Shown here one piece after another: positions 12,501-22,900 of a stretch of 64,000 bases of DNA. Source of the DNA: Nereocystis luetkeana (taxonomy: Eukaryota; Sar; Phaeophyceae; Laminariales; Laminariaceae); NCBI GenBank assembly GCA_031213475.1, contig JARUPZ010000035.1:3152953-3216952 (forward strand), in the 5' to 3' direction. The translations under genes were made by a program, and so were the position numbers. Numbering within the stretch: position 1 is the stretch's first letter; every line of letters starts with the position of its first letter. The notes under the pieces were generated by a model. It was not told the origin of the DNA. It worked only from the letters and a program-made list of their open reading frames with translations, and did no database searches.

Positions 12501-12873
12501 GACCATCCTACCAACCATCCTAACGACCATCCTATCAACCACCCTAACGACCATCCTATCAACCACCCTAACGACCATCCTATCAACCACCCTAACGACC
12601 ATCCTACCAACCATCCTAACGACCATCCTATCAACCACCCTAACGACCACCCTATCAACCACCCTAACGACCATCCTATCAACTACCCTAACGACCATCC
12701 TATCAACCGACCGACCGACCGAACGACCGACACAACCAAAAACAACACACAATAAAAAACAGGCCGGGCTTGCGGACAAGATGTCGCACATCTCCACCGG
12801 CGGAGGCGCGTCCCTGGAACTCTTGGAGGGCAAGATTCTTCCCGGCGTTGCCGCCCTCAACCCCAAGGACTAG
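535..12873 (+). CDS. PGK: Phosphoglycerate kinase, C-terminal two thirds (5' exons outside window)
   Basis: Exons visible: 535-617, 1600-1657, 4354-4449, 4883-4984, 7206-7307, 8565-8639, 9918-9992, 11339-11434, 12763-12873 (stop TAG). Phases match at every junction. The enzyme interconverts 1,3-bisphosphoglycerate and 3-phosphoglycerate with ADP/ATP. Recognisable family blocks in order are [72 protein letters not shown] (nucleotide-binding hinge), [29 protein letters not shown] and [16 protein letters not shown], ending [11 protein letters not shown]. Wording such as [17 protein letters not shown] resembles bacterial/plastid PGKs, so a Calvin-cycle plastid isoform is likely; the targeting exon lies left of base 1, so this is inference. 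Two introns appear to use GC donors (at 1658 and 11435). Introns range from about 430 bp to 2.7 kb and are packed with repeats. Confidence 0.95.
754..806 (+). repeat. (GGGT)n/(GGAT)n microsatellite
   Basis: Short tetranucleotide tract mixing GGGT and GGAT units inside a PGK intron. Confidence 0.85.
941..1060 (+). repeat. Dispersed repeat A (GTGAAAACCCGA...CTATGGTCATACGACTACGG, then poly-C)
   Basis: Another copy of family A: a GGTGAAAACCCGATGTGCT-like start, a middle with GGGATGCGTGGGTCTATGGT, then a C homopolymer. Related copies lie at about 7903-8120 (opposite strand), 10300-10440, 10590-10680, 11010-11250, 46910-47010, 48415-48535 and 54150-54240 (opposite strand). Confidence 0.75.
1377..1560 (+). 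repeat. Pyrimidine-rich CCCCTCTCCT-type tract
   Basis: About 180 bases of nearly pure C/T with CCTC/CCCTCT repeats, ending about 40 bases before the PGK exon at 1600. It may serve as an oversized polypyrimidine tract for that acceptor. Confidence 0.8.
1975..2410 (+). repeat. Minisatellite, unit about 40 bp (GAGCTATCCGATATTTTTGG)
   Basis: Ten or so imperfect units carrying GAGGAGCTATCCGATATTTT and GGCTCCGATGCCCCTCAACT inside PGK intron 1658-4353. Units differ by small indels and substitutions, so the array is not recent. Confidence 0.85.
2840..2992 (+). mobile_element. MITE-2 hairpin element, compound copy
   Basis: Inverted-repeat element with termini CTGCAGTCTCGTTTGGGAGA and GTCCTCAAAACGGGACTGCG, followed by a second partial unit ending CGTCCCCAAAAACCGGACCG. 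Family members lie at 6591, 19597, 20128, 58743 and 63376. It has no coding capacity. Confidence 0.75.
3057..3165 (+). mobile_element. Divergent MITE-1 relative
   Basis: Starts TACGGGGGGAACATAGTTAT and ends with the near-inverse GGGTCCTGATTACTACG...CTCCGT, about 110 bp. It resembles the MITE-1 family but with altered termini. Confidence 0.5.
3205..3815 (+). mobile_element. GATC-rich inverted-repeat element (MITE-3) with internal tandem expansion
   Basis: Left end CACACCTCGG plus ATAGATGATC text and right end TGATCTGACCGAGGTGTGG form terminal inverted repeats. Inside are at least three units with GATCTAGTTCCTCACCTGCC, GAGGTTAGGCAGGATCTGCA and a GGAAACATG block. Related copies or fragments are at 6800-7030, 9370-9510, 11570-11768, 14435-14695, 17325-17630, 24640-24895, 25085-25380, 48000-48385 and 53625-53725. 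Confidence 0.75.
4213..4317 (+). repeat. (GTGCT)n pentanucleotide microsatellite
   Basis: About 20 nearly perfect CTGTG units ending about 35 bases before the PGK exon 4354-4449. It produces artificial open reading frames in all frames, which are not genes. Confidence 0.95.
4450..4670 (+). repeat. (GGGAT)n-like pentanucleotide tract starting at a PGK donor
   Basis: The intron begins GTGGGGATGG and continues for about 220 bases as degenerating GGGAT/GGAAT units, so this repeat begins within the donor site itself. Confidence 0.85.
4826..4880 (+). repeat. Poly-C polypyrimidine tract before a PGK acceptor
   Basis: A run of almost pure C ends at CCCCATCCCCAG, the acceptor of exon 4883-4984. Its length makes it prone to sequencing error. 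Confidence 0.85.
5400..5660 (+). repeat. Minisatellite with CATTCACAAGGTACAGTACC units
   Basis: Four to five units of about 55-60 bp carrying TTCACAGAGTATTCACAGGG, CACAAGGTACAGTACC and a T run, in a PGK intron. Confidence 0.8.
6060..6320 (+). repeat. GCCGGTGCCCG-rich dispersed repeat, two tandem parts
   Basis: Two partial units share TAATGCCGGTGCCCG and AATCGCTTGGCAACANATGA. A related, diverged copy lies at 7515-7715 in the same intron region, next to a MITE-1 copy. Confidence 0.7.
6591..6689 (+). mobile_element. MITE-2 copy adjoining MITE-1
   Basis: Starts AACCCTTTTACAGTAGAACC and ends GGGACTGGGGTCCTAAAAGGG, forming a hairpin. It touches the MITE-1 copy that begins at 6691. Confidence 0.75.
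6691..6799 (+). mobile_element. MITE-1 copy
   Basis: About 108 bp with terminal inverted repeats TACGGGGAACCATAGTAAAT and ATTTAATATGGTCCCCGGTA. The middle carries TTGTTAGGAAAAATACGGAA and a TGTGTACCGTAGG block seen in all copies. Non-coding. Confidence 0.85.
7058..7145 (+). repeat. Short tandem repeat CACAAGGTATACAC (14 bp)
   Basis: About six units just upstream of the PGK exon at 7206, within about 60 bases of its acceptor. Confidence 0.85.
7408..7516 (+). mobile_element. MITE-1 copy
   Basis: Termini TATTACGGGGGGCCATACTA and CTATGGCCCTCCGTAATAG are inverted repeats. A TATTAC/GTAATA edge is visible. In PGK intron 7308-8564. Confidence 0.85.
8403..8500 (+). repeat. (GGT)n followed by (TGC)n microsatellite
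   Basis: About 19 GGT units run into TGCTGT/TGCTGC units, about 70 bases before the PGK exon at 8565. It generates spurious Gly, Val and Pro ORFs. Confidence 0.9.
9066..9140 (+). ncRNA. tRNA-like segment with A- and B-box (SINE head or tRNA relic)
   Basis: TGGCTTGGTAGG at 9074-9085 resembles a pol III A box and GGTTCAAGTCT at 9118-9128 a B box. GTGGG/CTCAC flank the TTCAAGT loop as a T arm would. No good acceptor stem pairs with the 3' side, so it is not a clear intact tRNA gene. It lies in PGK intron 8640-9917. Confidence 0.3.
10141..10240 (+). mobile_element. MITE-1 copy
   Basis: ACGGGGGGACCATGGTAAAT on the left and CCTATTTGCTATGGTCCCCC on the right form inverted repeats, with the family core between. 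Confidence 0.85.
10674..10785 (+). mobile_element. MITE-1 copy
   Basis: TATTACGGGGGACCATAGTT and AACTATGGTCCCCCGTAGTA are near-perfect inverted repeats. It is inserted within a family A repeat, whose text resumes on the other side (CATGTATGACTTGAGTAC). Confidence 0.85.
12380..12722 (+). repeat. 24-bp minisatellite (CCATCCTATCAACCACCCTA)
   Basis: About 14 units of CCATCCTAACGA/CCATCCTATCAA type in the last PGK intron, ending about 40 bases before exon 12763. On the minus strand it reads as repetitive G-W-S-L-G-W or D-R-M-V-V-R-V peptides, which are artefacts. Confidence 0.9.
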
Positions 12874-15800
12874 GAGGATTACCCCAACTCTTCTTCTTGT
12901 GCCGGCCCCACCATCTGGCCGCATGGGACCGAAGCTGGACTACGGGGGAGTTAGTCGCCCGATTCGGGGGTTTTCGTCCCCCATCCCCCTGCCCCCCCCT
13001 GCCTCGTTTGGGCTGGAAACCCCCCGTGAAGATACTCGATCTAAAACGCGGGTGGAATGAATGGTTCGTCCAATTCAGGACGTTTTCGTTCGGTTTGGAT
13101 TTACCCCTTCCCCTCCCCGCCCCCCCCCTCCCCCCTCCCCTACCACACCAACATTGTTGTAGCTGGAAACCCCCTGTGAGTGTTGGTTGGTTGTAGAAAG
13201 TGGGTTTTCACTGAACGGTGGATGAGGAGGAGTGGGAGTGGGGAGAGGGAGCGCGGAGGGGGAGAGGGGGGGGGAGGGATAGTAATCTTTTGCTTTCCTT
13301 CGTTGGGGGGGGGGGCTCTTGTGGCATTGGTGGCTTTTGTGGCAGGCTTCGTAGCGTTGGTTCTAGCTTGGGGGAAAAAGCGAGGGGAAAGATCTGCAAG
13401 GAGCGCTGTAGGGCGGTCGGCCAGGTGGGTTCTGTAGGAAGCCGATTGGTAGCGTGTTATTTGCGGAATCTCCCCCTTCCCCCCTCTGTCACCCCCCCTC
13501 CCCCCCCCCCCCCCCCCGCCCCCCCTCCCCCCCTCCCCCCTCCCCCCTCTTTGGCTAGTACCCAATTGCCTCTTTTTTGTTGAGCGAAGAAGGAGTGACG
13601 TTGGCTGTAGAAGGATTGGTGCTGCCTTGAACGTTGATGTTTCTTGTGTTGGTGTTGGTGTTGCTGCTTGCTGCTTGAAAGCGGGTCTACTCCCGCTGAT
13701 GCTGCTGATGATGCTTCTGTTGCCGCTAGCTGTGTCCTGAAAGCGCGCAGTGCGGGCGAAAAAATGGTGGGGGGCGTTTTTTTCCCTTTCCGCGCGCCTT
13801 TTTGTTGCAAACCCCCCGCCATTTTCGGAATCAAATAATCAAAATTGTGGATGTTTTATGCTGCTTGTTTTGCTTTTGAGCATTGTTTTCCCCCTCACAA
13901 CCGTGTTTTTTTTTGTTCGTTTCGCTTCGTTTTCTTCACCCCTGGAGAAAGTAAGTGCGCCGAGTGCTTCGGTTTCGGTGATAATGAAGGATGTTGGTGG
14001 CTGCTGGGCTGCAACTACTGTATGTACGTACCTGGTACAGTTACGTACTCGTACTCAGCCGTTTTTCCTTGGCAAATTCCCCAGGTTCACCTGGGGTCTT
14101 CCTGCTGTAAGCAAGAAAAAGTACAAAAAACTCCGTTTCGCATAGACTGCCATAAAAGCGGTATATACACCGGAGAGTTTTACGCCAGTTTTGTTTTACG
14201 GTATAATCCCCACGTTTCCGCAGAGAGAGCAAGCCCCCACAAAGAACAGGTCGAAGCTGCGGTACAGCTATATACACAGACTCGTGTATCCCCGGTATAT
14301 ACCGTTTTCTGGAAAATGAAGGACTTCGTTGGGGATGGCAGGTGGGTTGTGGGCGGGGGGCGGGGGAAGGCTGTGATAATGGAGCCTATCTTGGGTGCAT
14401 TTATCTGCCTGAATGGGAGGAGACGAAATATGCACACTCCGGACAGATCATCTACGGGTAGATCATGATCTAGATATTTCAAGGCAGATAGATTAATGAT
14501 ATATATGACCTGTATGATCTGCAGCTCACACTGTCAAGTGGGAGCGGTATAGTCAGCACGATCCCGGACTTGATTCTTCGTGGGTCGGATCTGTATCACA
14601 CAGATTCTTTCACAACGTATCCTAGCGACAGGTGAGGATCTAGGTAAGGATCTAAATGATATATGTTTGGATAGATCCTGATCTGAACGATTCGTGGAAA
14701 GTGTACCAGGTATACCAGATACCTGGTATGAAACAACGCTTGGTTGCGGGCAGACGTCAGTGCAGCCAGCGCACAGCGCACAGAAAAAGTACGCATGACA
14801 TACGGACGCATACTTTCTGTTGCGTTAATTAAGTTATCAGCGTGATACATCGAACATCTTCATTTTTACTGTTACCTCTCGTTATAGTTTTTGCTCCTTT
14901 TTTCATTTTTGTTTTGCGTTGTAGCCGCCTTGTCCCTCTCCTCACTCAGCCTTGAAACCAGAAGCAAGCCAGCAGCAGCAGCAGCAGCAGCAGCAGCATT
15001 TTAGCCTCAATTAGTTCGCTGCTTACTTTTTTCTTGATCGATGCGCCCTGGCGATCGTCAGTCGGGAATCGACGCCATGAAAAAAAAGGGCAGGAAGTAC
15101 TCGTACTATTTGTAGTCTACCACTATTACCTCGGTTTTTACGGGCCAAATTTCCGTCAAAGCGACCGACCCACCACCCAACAGACCGACCCACCACCCAA
15201 CACACCGGCCGACCACCCAACACACCGACCGACCAACCAGAACGACGTGTCCACGTCTACCTTTTATTTTTTATTTTTGCTCATCCCATTTATTATCTTC
15301 GCACATCTTCTCTCTCTCCTTCCAACTCGTAACTCAGATCCGGGGTCACATAGCAGGCTCTTCTACCCCCTTCCCGCTACGGTACGTGCCTTCATTATTA
15401 TCGCGAGAAGATTTCAGCCTTTTCTTCCCTCGTCGACTCGCATACCTATATACCGCTAGCGCCGCCTGTATAGAGCTTACGCACAGAAAAGCGGCGCAAA
15501 CAGCCAAGAAGCTCACCACAATCTGGTTATTCCAACCCCCCCCCCCCCCCCCCCCCCCAACCCCACTATACCAAGGCCCCCCTCCCACCCGAAAGCCTAT
15601 ACACCACGGAAATACAACACCTTGCGCCCGAAACAGAGCGGCACACACGGCGTCGATCGACCGATCGATCGATCGTCCTATCCATCACCCCCGCCTATAT
15701 GAAACGCCCACATACGGGAAAAAAAACGCAAGTGAGCGCCCCAAATGTTGGAGGTTGTCTCTAATAGGCGAAGGAACGGTGCTCCGTCAAAAAAGGGGTG

Positions 15801-15907
15801 CGTGGGCAAGGGTCAAATGGCTAAGGCAAGCAAAAAATGAGTACGCCTCTTTCCCCTTTGCCCCCCTCCCCTCCCTCCCTCGATCGTTCGTCCGCCCCAT
15901 GATACCG
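12874..15907. other. Convergent intergenic spacer between PGK and the proteasome-like gene
   Basis: No gene recognised. It contains C/T-rich tracts (13090-13140, 13470-13550), a MITE-3 copy (14435-14695), a (CAG)n run near 14970, an ACCGACC-type repeat (15160-15240), one copy of a repeat shared with 57790-57990 (15275-15440), a poly-C run at 15535-15560 and a family B copy (15730-15860). Confidence 0.6.
15275..15440 (+). repeat. Dispersed repeat C (shared with 57791-57985)
   Basis: About 165 bases carrying TCATCCCATTTATTATCTTC, CAGATCCGGGGTCACATAGC and CGCGAGAAGATTTCAGCCTT are almost identical at 57791-57985. A weaker relative is at about 830-950. Confidence 0.85.
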
Positions 15908-18900
15908 TTACAAAGTCAACCCAGCACCCCGCCCCCCCCCCCCAAGCTCCCGCCTCTGTCCCGACTCCCCGAGTCTCACCGCGCCGTCTCGCCCCACCGA
16001 CCCTAAGAACCTCTTGGTCCAAGTTCCTCTCCCCCTATGTCTCCAACCTCCCCCCTCCATCCCACCCCCGCCCCGGTCCTCCGCCACCGCCTCATCCGCC
16101 TCCACCCTGTTTCCCTCTACAACTCCCACTACGTTTTCATCCATATCGCGGCGCAACACTACCACATCGCACTCGCTCGCCCCGCCAGCTAGAGTCGCTC
16201 GAACCGCGGCTTCCGCCGCCCCTCGCCAGTCAAGGGCGTCGATATCAGGAACCGATTCGAGTTCCTTCAAAGCCTAATTATTGAAGGCCACGAGCGGGGG
16301 GGGGGGGGGGGGGGGGGGGGGGGAGCAGCAAGCGAGAGCGAGCGAGTGAGCGTGCATGTGCGAGAGGGGAGGCGGGTGGCGGGGGAGAGGGGGGGGGGAG
16401 AGCGGGATTGGAGAGAGATCGGCGGGGGGGGGGGTATGCTCATGTCATAAGAATGGCCGTAGTCGTATGAAAGGGTGGGGGGGGGGGATCAGGAGCGGCG
16501 TGGTGGCGAGCGAGTCGCAAAGCTTCGACACGACAAGAGCGGGGCGGTCCCTGGTCGAACAGGTTATCGCAAAGGAAACATGTTCCGGACAAAGAGAACG
16601 GAGGGGAGAACGAAGAACGAAACACCATCGTCGGAAAGGCCCCAAGCTTTCCCACTTTCAAGAGGTGGGATCGCCGTTTAGCCCTCGTCCGGGCGCCGGC
16701 CGGGCGTACCGACCGCGACTGCACCGACTCCCACAGGGGATGCATTGAACGCCACTGCACCCCGACATGGGGCACGTTCAACGCCGCCACCAACACCACT
16801 GTCCGACCCAATGACGGTCGGTCCCCTGACCTCCGGCGTTCACTCTCAAAGCACACGTCTCCTCCGCTTCGGCCAAAAACTATCTACGTCCGTAGCGTTC
16901 CCGCTTTTCGCGCGCCTCTGCATGCTTCATCCGACGATGCGAACATGTTTCGGTGGCGCTTTCCGTCAGGCGCCTTCGCCTTCGCCTATCTATCTCTCCG
17001 ATTTATGCAAATACATTGTGCAAATATATCCCGCAGACGCATGTTTACGAGCCTCTTGTCACTCTGACACTGCTTGCTACGATGTTACTTTTTTTTTTTC
17101 AAATGTACGCATATTTCAACAAAAAACTCTGGTAGCTGTCAGCCGTGATTCGGACAATTCTGTTAGATACTCGGCTTTGGAAAATCAACTTCTGCGTTGA
17201 ATCACTTTTTCGGTCGTGCATCTACTTTTACCCCTCTCGTGAAGTATACCAGGCACATAGATATGCCGTTTTGGTGAGCTATTAATAGACATTTCTTTCT
17301 CGACGTTACTCAGCTTTGCAAAGCTCTCCTAGGACGGACAGATAATCGATTCCCGCTTCATGAACTAAATATTTCAAGGCAGATACATCTAATCCGCATC
17401 TGTATGACCTGTATAATCTGCTGTAGCTCATGTTACATGGTATGGGACCCGTATCATCTGAACGACCTGGCAACGTGTTCCCTGGGATGAAATCTGCGCT
17501 ACCAGTATGCAAATCCTGCGCAACCTCTCACAACGGCGGGGAGGAACTAGATAATAATAATCTACAGTAGACATATAGATAGATCATGATCTGTATGATC
17601 TGTAGATGATCTGTCTGTCCATAGTGTGCAATATTTGCAAGCTGTGTGTGACGATACGCCCGTCGCGCGTGGTTTATGTATTCCTCGTCAGCAATGTAGC
17701 CAGATCACTTTCTGAGTTCGACAAGTTCGTTCGACACCACTCGGCTTTGCGAGGTTTTGCAAGGTGTTAGGCTTGCAGGTTTGAGGCTCGCAAGGTTGGC
17801 GAGGCTACCAAAATCGCAAGGTGTCCAAGCTCACACGATAATACGCCACCGGTGGAGCGAAACTTCCTATTCCTCGTGAAGGATACGGATAGGACGTGAA
17901 AAAGAGCTGACCCCGACAAATCATCAATTAAAAGTGAGATCGTTGGATGGGTCGCTTTATCCGACCGACAGCAACATCAGCAACAGCAACAAACAGGTGG
18001 CGCTTCTACCACAAGGGCACATGTTAAGGCACCTACTATAGTAGACTTCTCCGATGCCTTCAGGCAGCCGACGCGGTTCACTCCCCGAAAACAAAATACG
18101 TTTTTGTTTCCGGTGGAGCTTTCACAAAGAGGCACATTAAAAAGGTACACGGTGCTACTGTACCTTCTTTGATGGTTTTCCACAGTGGGCGCGATTCACT
18201 CCACGAAAACAAGATATTTTTTTCCCCCGGTGGCGCATTAATCAAAAGACGCAATAAACAGGTACACGGTATTTTGCTGTACTCTTTCCGATGTCTTTCC
18301 CACTGCCGACGCGATCCACTCCACGAAAAGAGGATACGTTTTTCCGGTGGTGCTTTCATCAAAAGGCCTATTCACATTAAAAGGTACCGTACGTAGCATG
18401 CGTCGTCAAAAAGGTACATGGTATTTTACGGTACCTTCTCCGATGCCTTTCCCACTGCCGACGCGGTTCATTTCACTCCACGAAAACAACATACCAGGTA
18501 TATATATTTTCCGGTGGCGCTTTCATTACGAGGCACATTAAAAGGTGCACCGTATTTTACTGTACTTTCTCCAGTGCCTTTCCATTGTCGACGCGGTCTA
18601 CTCCACGAAAATATACCTTTTCCGGTGCTGCCTTTATCAAAAGGACATGCACATTGAAAGGTACACGGTGTTACTGTACCTTCTCCGATGCCTTCCCCAC
18701 AGCCGACGCGGTCCACTCCGCGAAAGCCCCGGACGGCTCGGACCGGAAGACGCAAGGCCGCCCGCCGTTATCGTCGTCGAAGCCGGCTACGAGACACGAA
18801 ACACCGTACGGGCGTGCTCCGCCGGTCCTCGTGTACCGATGCTGCAGCCCCCCTGCAGACGCACGCACATGTGTGATACATGGTATGATGTGATACAATA

Positions 18901-19909
18901 TAATCATGATATGGTATGATATGATACGACATGTTATGCTATGATATTATACGATACGATATGATATGATATGATATGATATGATATGGTATGCTATGAT
19001 ATGATCTGCTATGCTATGATATGATACGATATGATCTGATATGCTGTGATATGCTGTGATATGATATGATATGATCTGATATGATATGATCTGATATGAT
19101 CTGATAAGCTACGGCACGATACGCATACAGGGAGCTCAAGATAAGCCGCCGACTTGAAAAAATCAACCTGGTTATACTCGGCTTATCACGCGGATGATAA
19201 GATAACACATCATCCCCGGAGCCGAAACTTCAAAGCCGATTTCCTCCGAAACCAGGGAAGGCACGCGCGCACACACACCAAACGAAAAAAAAGGGCGGCT
19301 TCGGGGAGTTCTCGTCGACAACTTACTTTTTTGGCAGACGCGTCGCTCGGCGTTTTCGCTGTCTCCTTCCGTTGTCGGAAGGAAATTAACTTGGAAACAT
19401 TTTGTCGTTTCGGAGGGGGTGCGGTACCTTTCCCCCCACGCGGGTGATGATGCACGAGGTAGAGCTCAAGGCTTTTTTCAAACCCCCTCGCCCGCAGTGC
19501 CGTGAGGAAGAGCGACGGGTGCGCACAGGAGCGCGATCGTTTTTTTGCGGCGCTCGTTCTGTTCGTGAGAGACGCCAAGGGTATCAAGGGTGTCTTTTAA
19601 CCCTCTTCGGACAAACTGCAGCCCCGTTTGGGGGGGACAAATCATCCAATTTCTGACATGATTTGTCCCCAAAACGGGACCGCAGTCCTATTGATAGAAG
19701 GGTTGAAGGTCGAACGTGTCTATCGGAAGGCTCTCTCTCTCTCTTTCTCTCTCGACCGGTATATTTCCGGAAACACTCACCCTGCTGTTGTTGTTGTTGT
19801 TGTTGTTGTTCGTTTTTTTTGCCACCCGTACCCCCTTGTCGAGTCACATCCATCGCTGCTACTGCTACTGCTGCTGCTGCTACTGCTAATACTGCTGCTG
19901 CTACTGCTG

Positions 19910-19980
<71 letters not shown>

Positions 19981-22900
19981 TCTGAAAAAACGATCGCATC
20001 CCTGTGCGGACTCAACACCCTGTTTACGGTATCCCCTTCTAGAGTTCACACTTCTGCATGCTACCTCGTTTTTTATGATAAGCATACTTGGAATTAGAGT
20101 GGGATGCCTGTTGCAGCAGAAGAAGGTAAACCCTTCTAGAGCTGCAGTACCGTTCTGGGGACAAATTACTTAGAATTTAAGTGGTTCGTGCCCCAAACGG
20201 GACTGCAGTTTGCCCTAGAAGGCTAAAAGGGTTAAGCGGGCAAAGTACTTGGTATTACAGTGAGATTCTTGTTGCAGCAGAAGGGGGTATTATATGTGGT
20301 AGGACTCTTTTTACCATCGTCACGTACGTATCGTGCCATATCACATCACACCGTATCATATCATAGCTCGTATCAGATCATGGTACTTCGAAGTATCAGG
20401 TATAGCCTGTGCTGTAAGAATAGAGCGAGCATGGAAACACACTTTTTAGTGCGGTCGAGGGACTGAAAAAAAACACAAGTTTCAAATATTTGACTTCTGC
20501 AGTACATCTGCGGCTCTACTTCAATGAAGTAGTAGTAGAGCGGGGGCGCGGGAAAAAAAAATTTGACCGGCGGCTACCGGCGGCTGAATACTCTCACTGG
20601 GTTAGTTTATATAAACTCGGTGGCTAAAGTGATACTTCTTCCACAATAATCTACTGATAGCGAGCACGTCCAAAGCTAAGCGAGCAAGGCACAAGATAGC
20701 GAGCACGGAAACCCTCTTTACCTGCGGGAGAGCGGCTTCAAGTTGACTGTAAGTCGGCGGCTTCATTGAAGTTTTCTTCAACAGTAATGTAACGAGAACG
20801 GCATCCATCGACCGATCGACCGATCGATCTACCGATCGATCTACCGGTCAATTCGCCGACAAATTTACCGACCGACTCACCGGATGATACCGGGACCGAT
20901 CCCCAGAACGATACCCGGATCGATCCATCGACCAATTCATCGATCGATCCACCCGCCGATCTACCAACCGATTCACCGACCAATCCACCGACCGACCCAC
21001 CCGCGCCGGTTCACTGATCAAACTACCGACCTATCCCCGGACCGATCCTCCGACCAGTTCACCGACGGATCCTCCGACCGACGACACACCCATCCTATCC
21101 TACGGCACACCCGACCGACCGCTCGTGCTGCATGCTGTCTCCACTCACCGACGTATCGGGCGATGTAGTCTATGCTCGGCGCCGCTCCCATACTGTAGCG
21201 GTAGCTCTGGCACTCCAACCTTATTTTGGACGCCAGGACGCGCCCGTCCGCCGAAACACCCGCGAATGCCATATAAACACCCTCATCGACCTTCACGGAA
21301 AAACAATCGGGTAGGATCAGGGTCAGGGTCAGGGTCGGGAAACGTCTGTGAACGCCATAAAAAACCTCGTCGACTTTCACGGACAGCCATCGGGTAGAGT
21401 CAGGGTCAGGGTCAGGGTAGGGAAACGCCGGCGAATGGCATATAAATACCCCCATCGACATTCACGGCAAACCATCCGGTAGGGACAGGGTCAGGGTCGG
21501 GAAACGCCTGCAACAATGTAAATCCTCTAGTCGACCTTGACGGGAAACCTTTGGGTAGGGTCGGGGTCAGGGTCGGGAGGGAAGGAGGGAGGGTACTCAT
21601 TTGTTGCTTGTCTTGGTCATTTGACCACGAATCCCTTTCGGGACGGAGCACCGTTCTTACTCGCACCAGAGACACCTCCAACATTTGGCCGCTCATCGCA
21701 TGTTTTCCATATACCTGGTACTACATAGAAGGGAGAGGGGGGGGTATCAAAATCTAACTTCAAAATCAATGCTTCTGAGGCTATGGCTTACCCCTAAACT
21801 TGGTTTTTGGGAAAAGGTTCGTAGAATGATCCGTCACACATGTACCGTCCGGAAGATGCATCATAGAAAGGGTTTCCTCTCGCAGAATCTTCGTGACGAA
21901 CTGCGTTGGTTCTCGGTACAATAGCCCGAGACCCAGAAGCCGAGAAGGGTCTTGCTGGCCCGTCCGAAGAGCTCACTTTCTCTATTCTCTCCACATTGCC
22001 ATGGAGGGCTCTCTCCTTACTGCTACTCGTACTACCAGTCGTTTTTCTACTATTCTAGGTGCCTTGTGCTGCCCGTTGCATAACAGGGGAGCAATATCTA
22101 TCCCGTACGAGGAACCCTCCGTACTTCAGCGTGTGTACCTCGCACAGCTTTCGGTCTTGGTTGTTGCCATCGTCAGCCACCCCCATCGCGACCCTCCCCG
22201 CCTCAAGAACGCCTGCAGCGAGCCTCCTTCGCAGTCGCTGCCGCTGCCGCCGCCGCCGCCCGTCCTCGCCCTGGCCGTCACCGACACCGTAACGCCTGCC
22301 ACTCGACAACGCCTGCTCCTCCTCCCCCTCCACCAACCCGGTCTCCGCCGCCGCCGACTCGTCCGCGCCCTCTTCCTCGCTCCCTTCTGTCTGGAGCCGG
22401 ATTAATGAAAATCACATATTAGACAGAGAAAACGAACCGCAGGGAACGCGGGCAAAGAAAAATCGACGACCACCGCAGGAAACACGCGGGGTCGCAGGAA
22501 AATCGGCGATTGATGCGAGAAATCAGCACCCATATATAGTACCGCTGAATAGGAGTACCATTTCGGCGGGTTGGCATTGAGGGGGGCATGCGGCTGAGGT
22601 GATGCGTGGTCAGGGTTTAAAAAAGAAAACAGTTGATCGAACCTTCGTGTTTAGATACTTGCCAGTCAGGATCTTCTGATGGTGACGCGACAAACTCAAA
22701 TACGGCCGTAATAGGTGACGAGCAGCGCACACCGACGTCAGCAATGACTAAGCGCTGCGCAGTACAGCAGATATGAAATGTGCCGCGGGCAAGTACTACT
22801 GATTACTGGTACGTACGAGTATTGATCTAGTGTTAATGCCAGAAAATAGTACGTGGCTTTATGATGCTGTGATAGCTTTTCCCTCGTACTGCTATACGTA

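Noticed and set aside
12333-12866. Minus-strand ORFs with repeating M-V-V-R-V-V-D-R or G-W-S-L-G-W-L-I
   Set aside because: Translation of a 24-bp minisatellite antisense to the last PGK intron and exon.
19584-20173. Poly-Leu, poly-Ala and poly-Ser ORFs
   Set aside because: Products of the (CTG)n array in a proteasome-gene intron.
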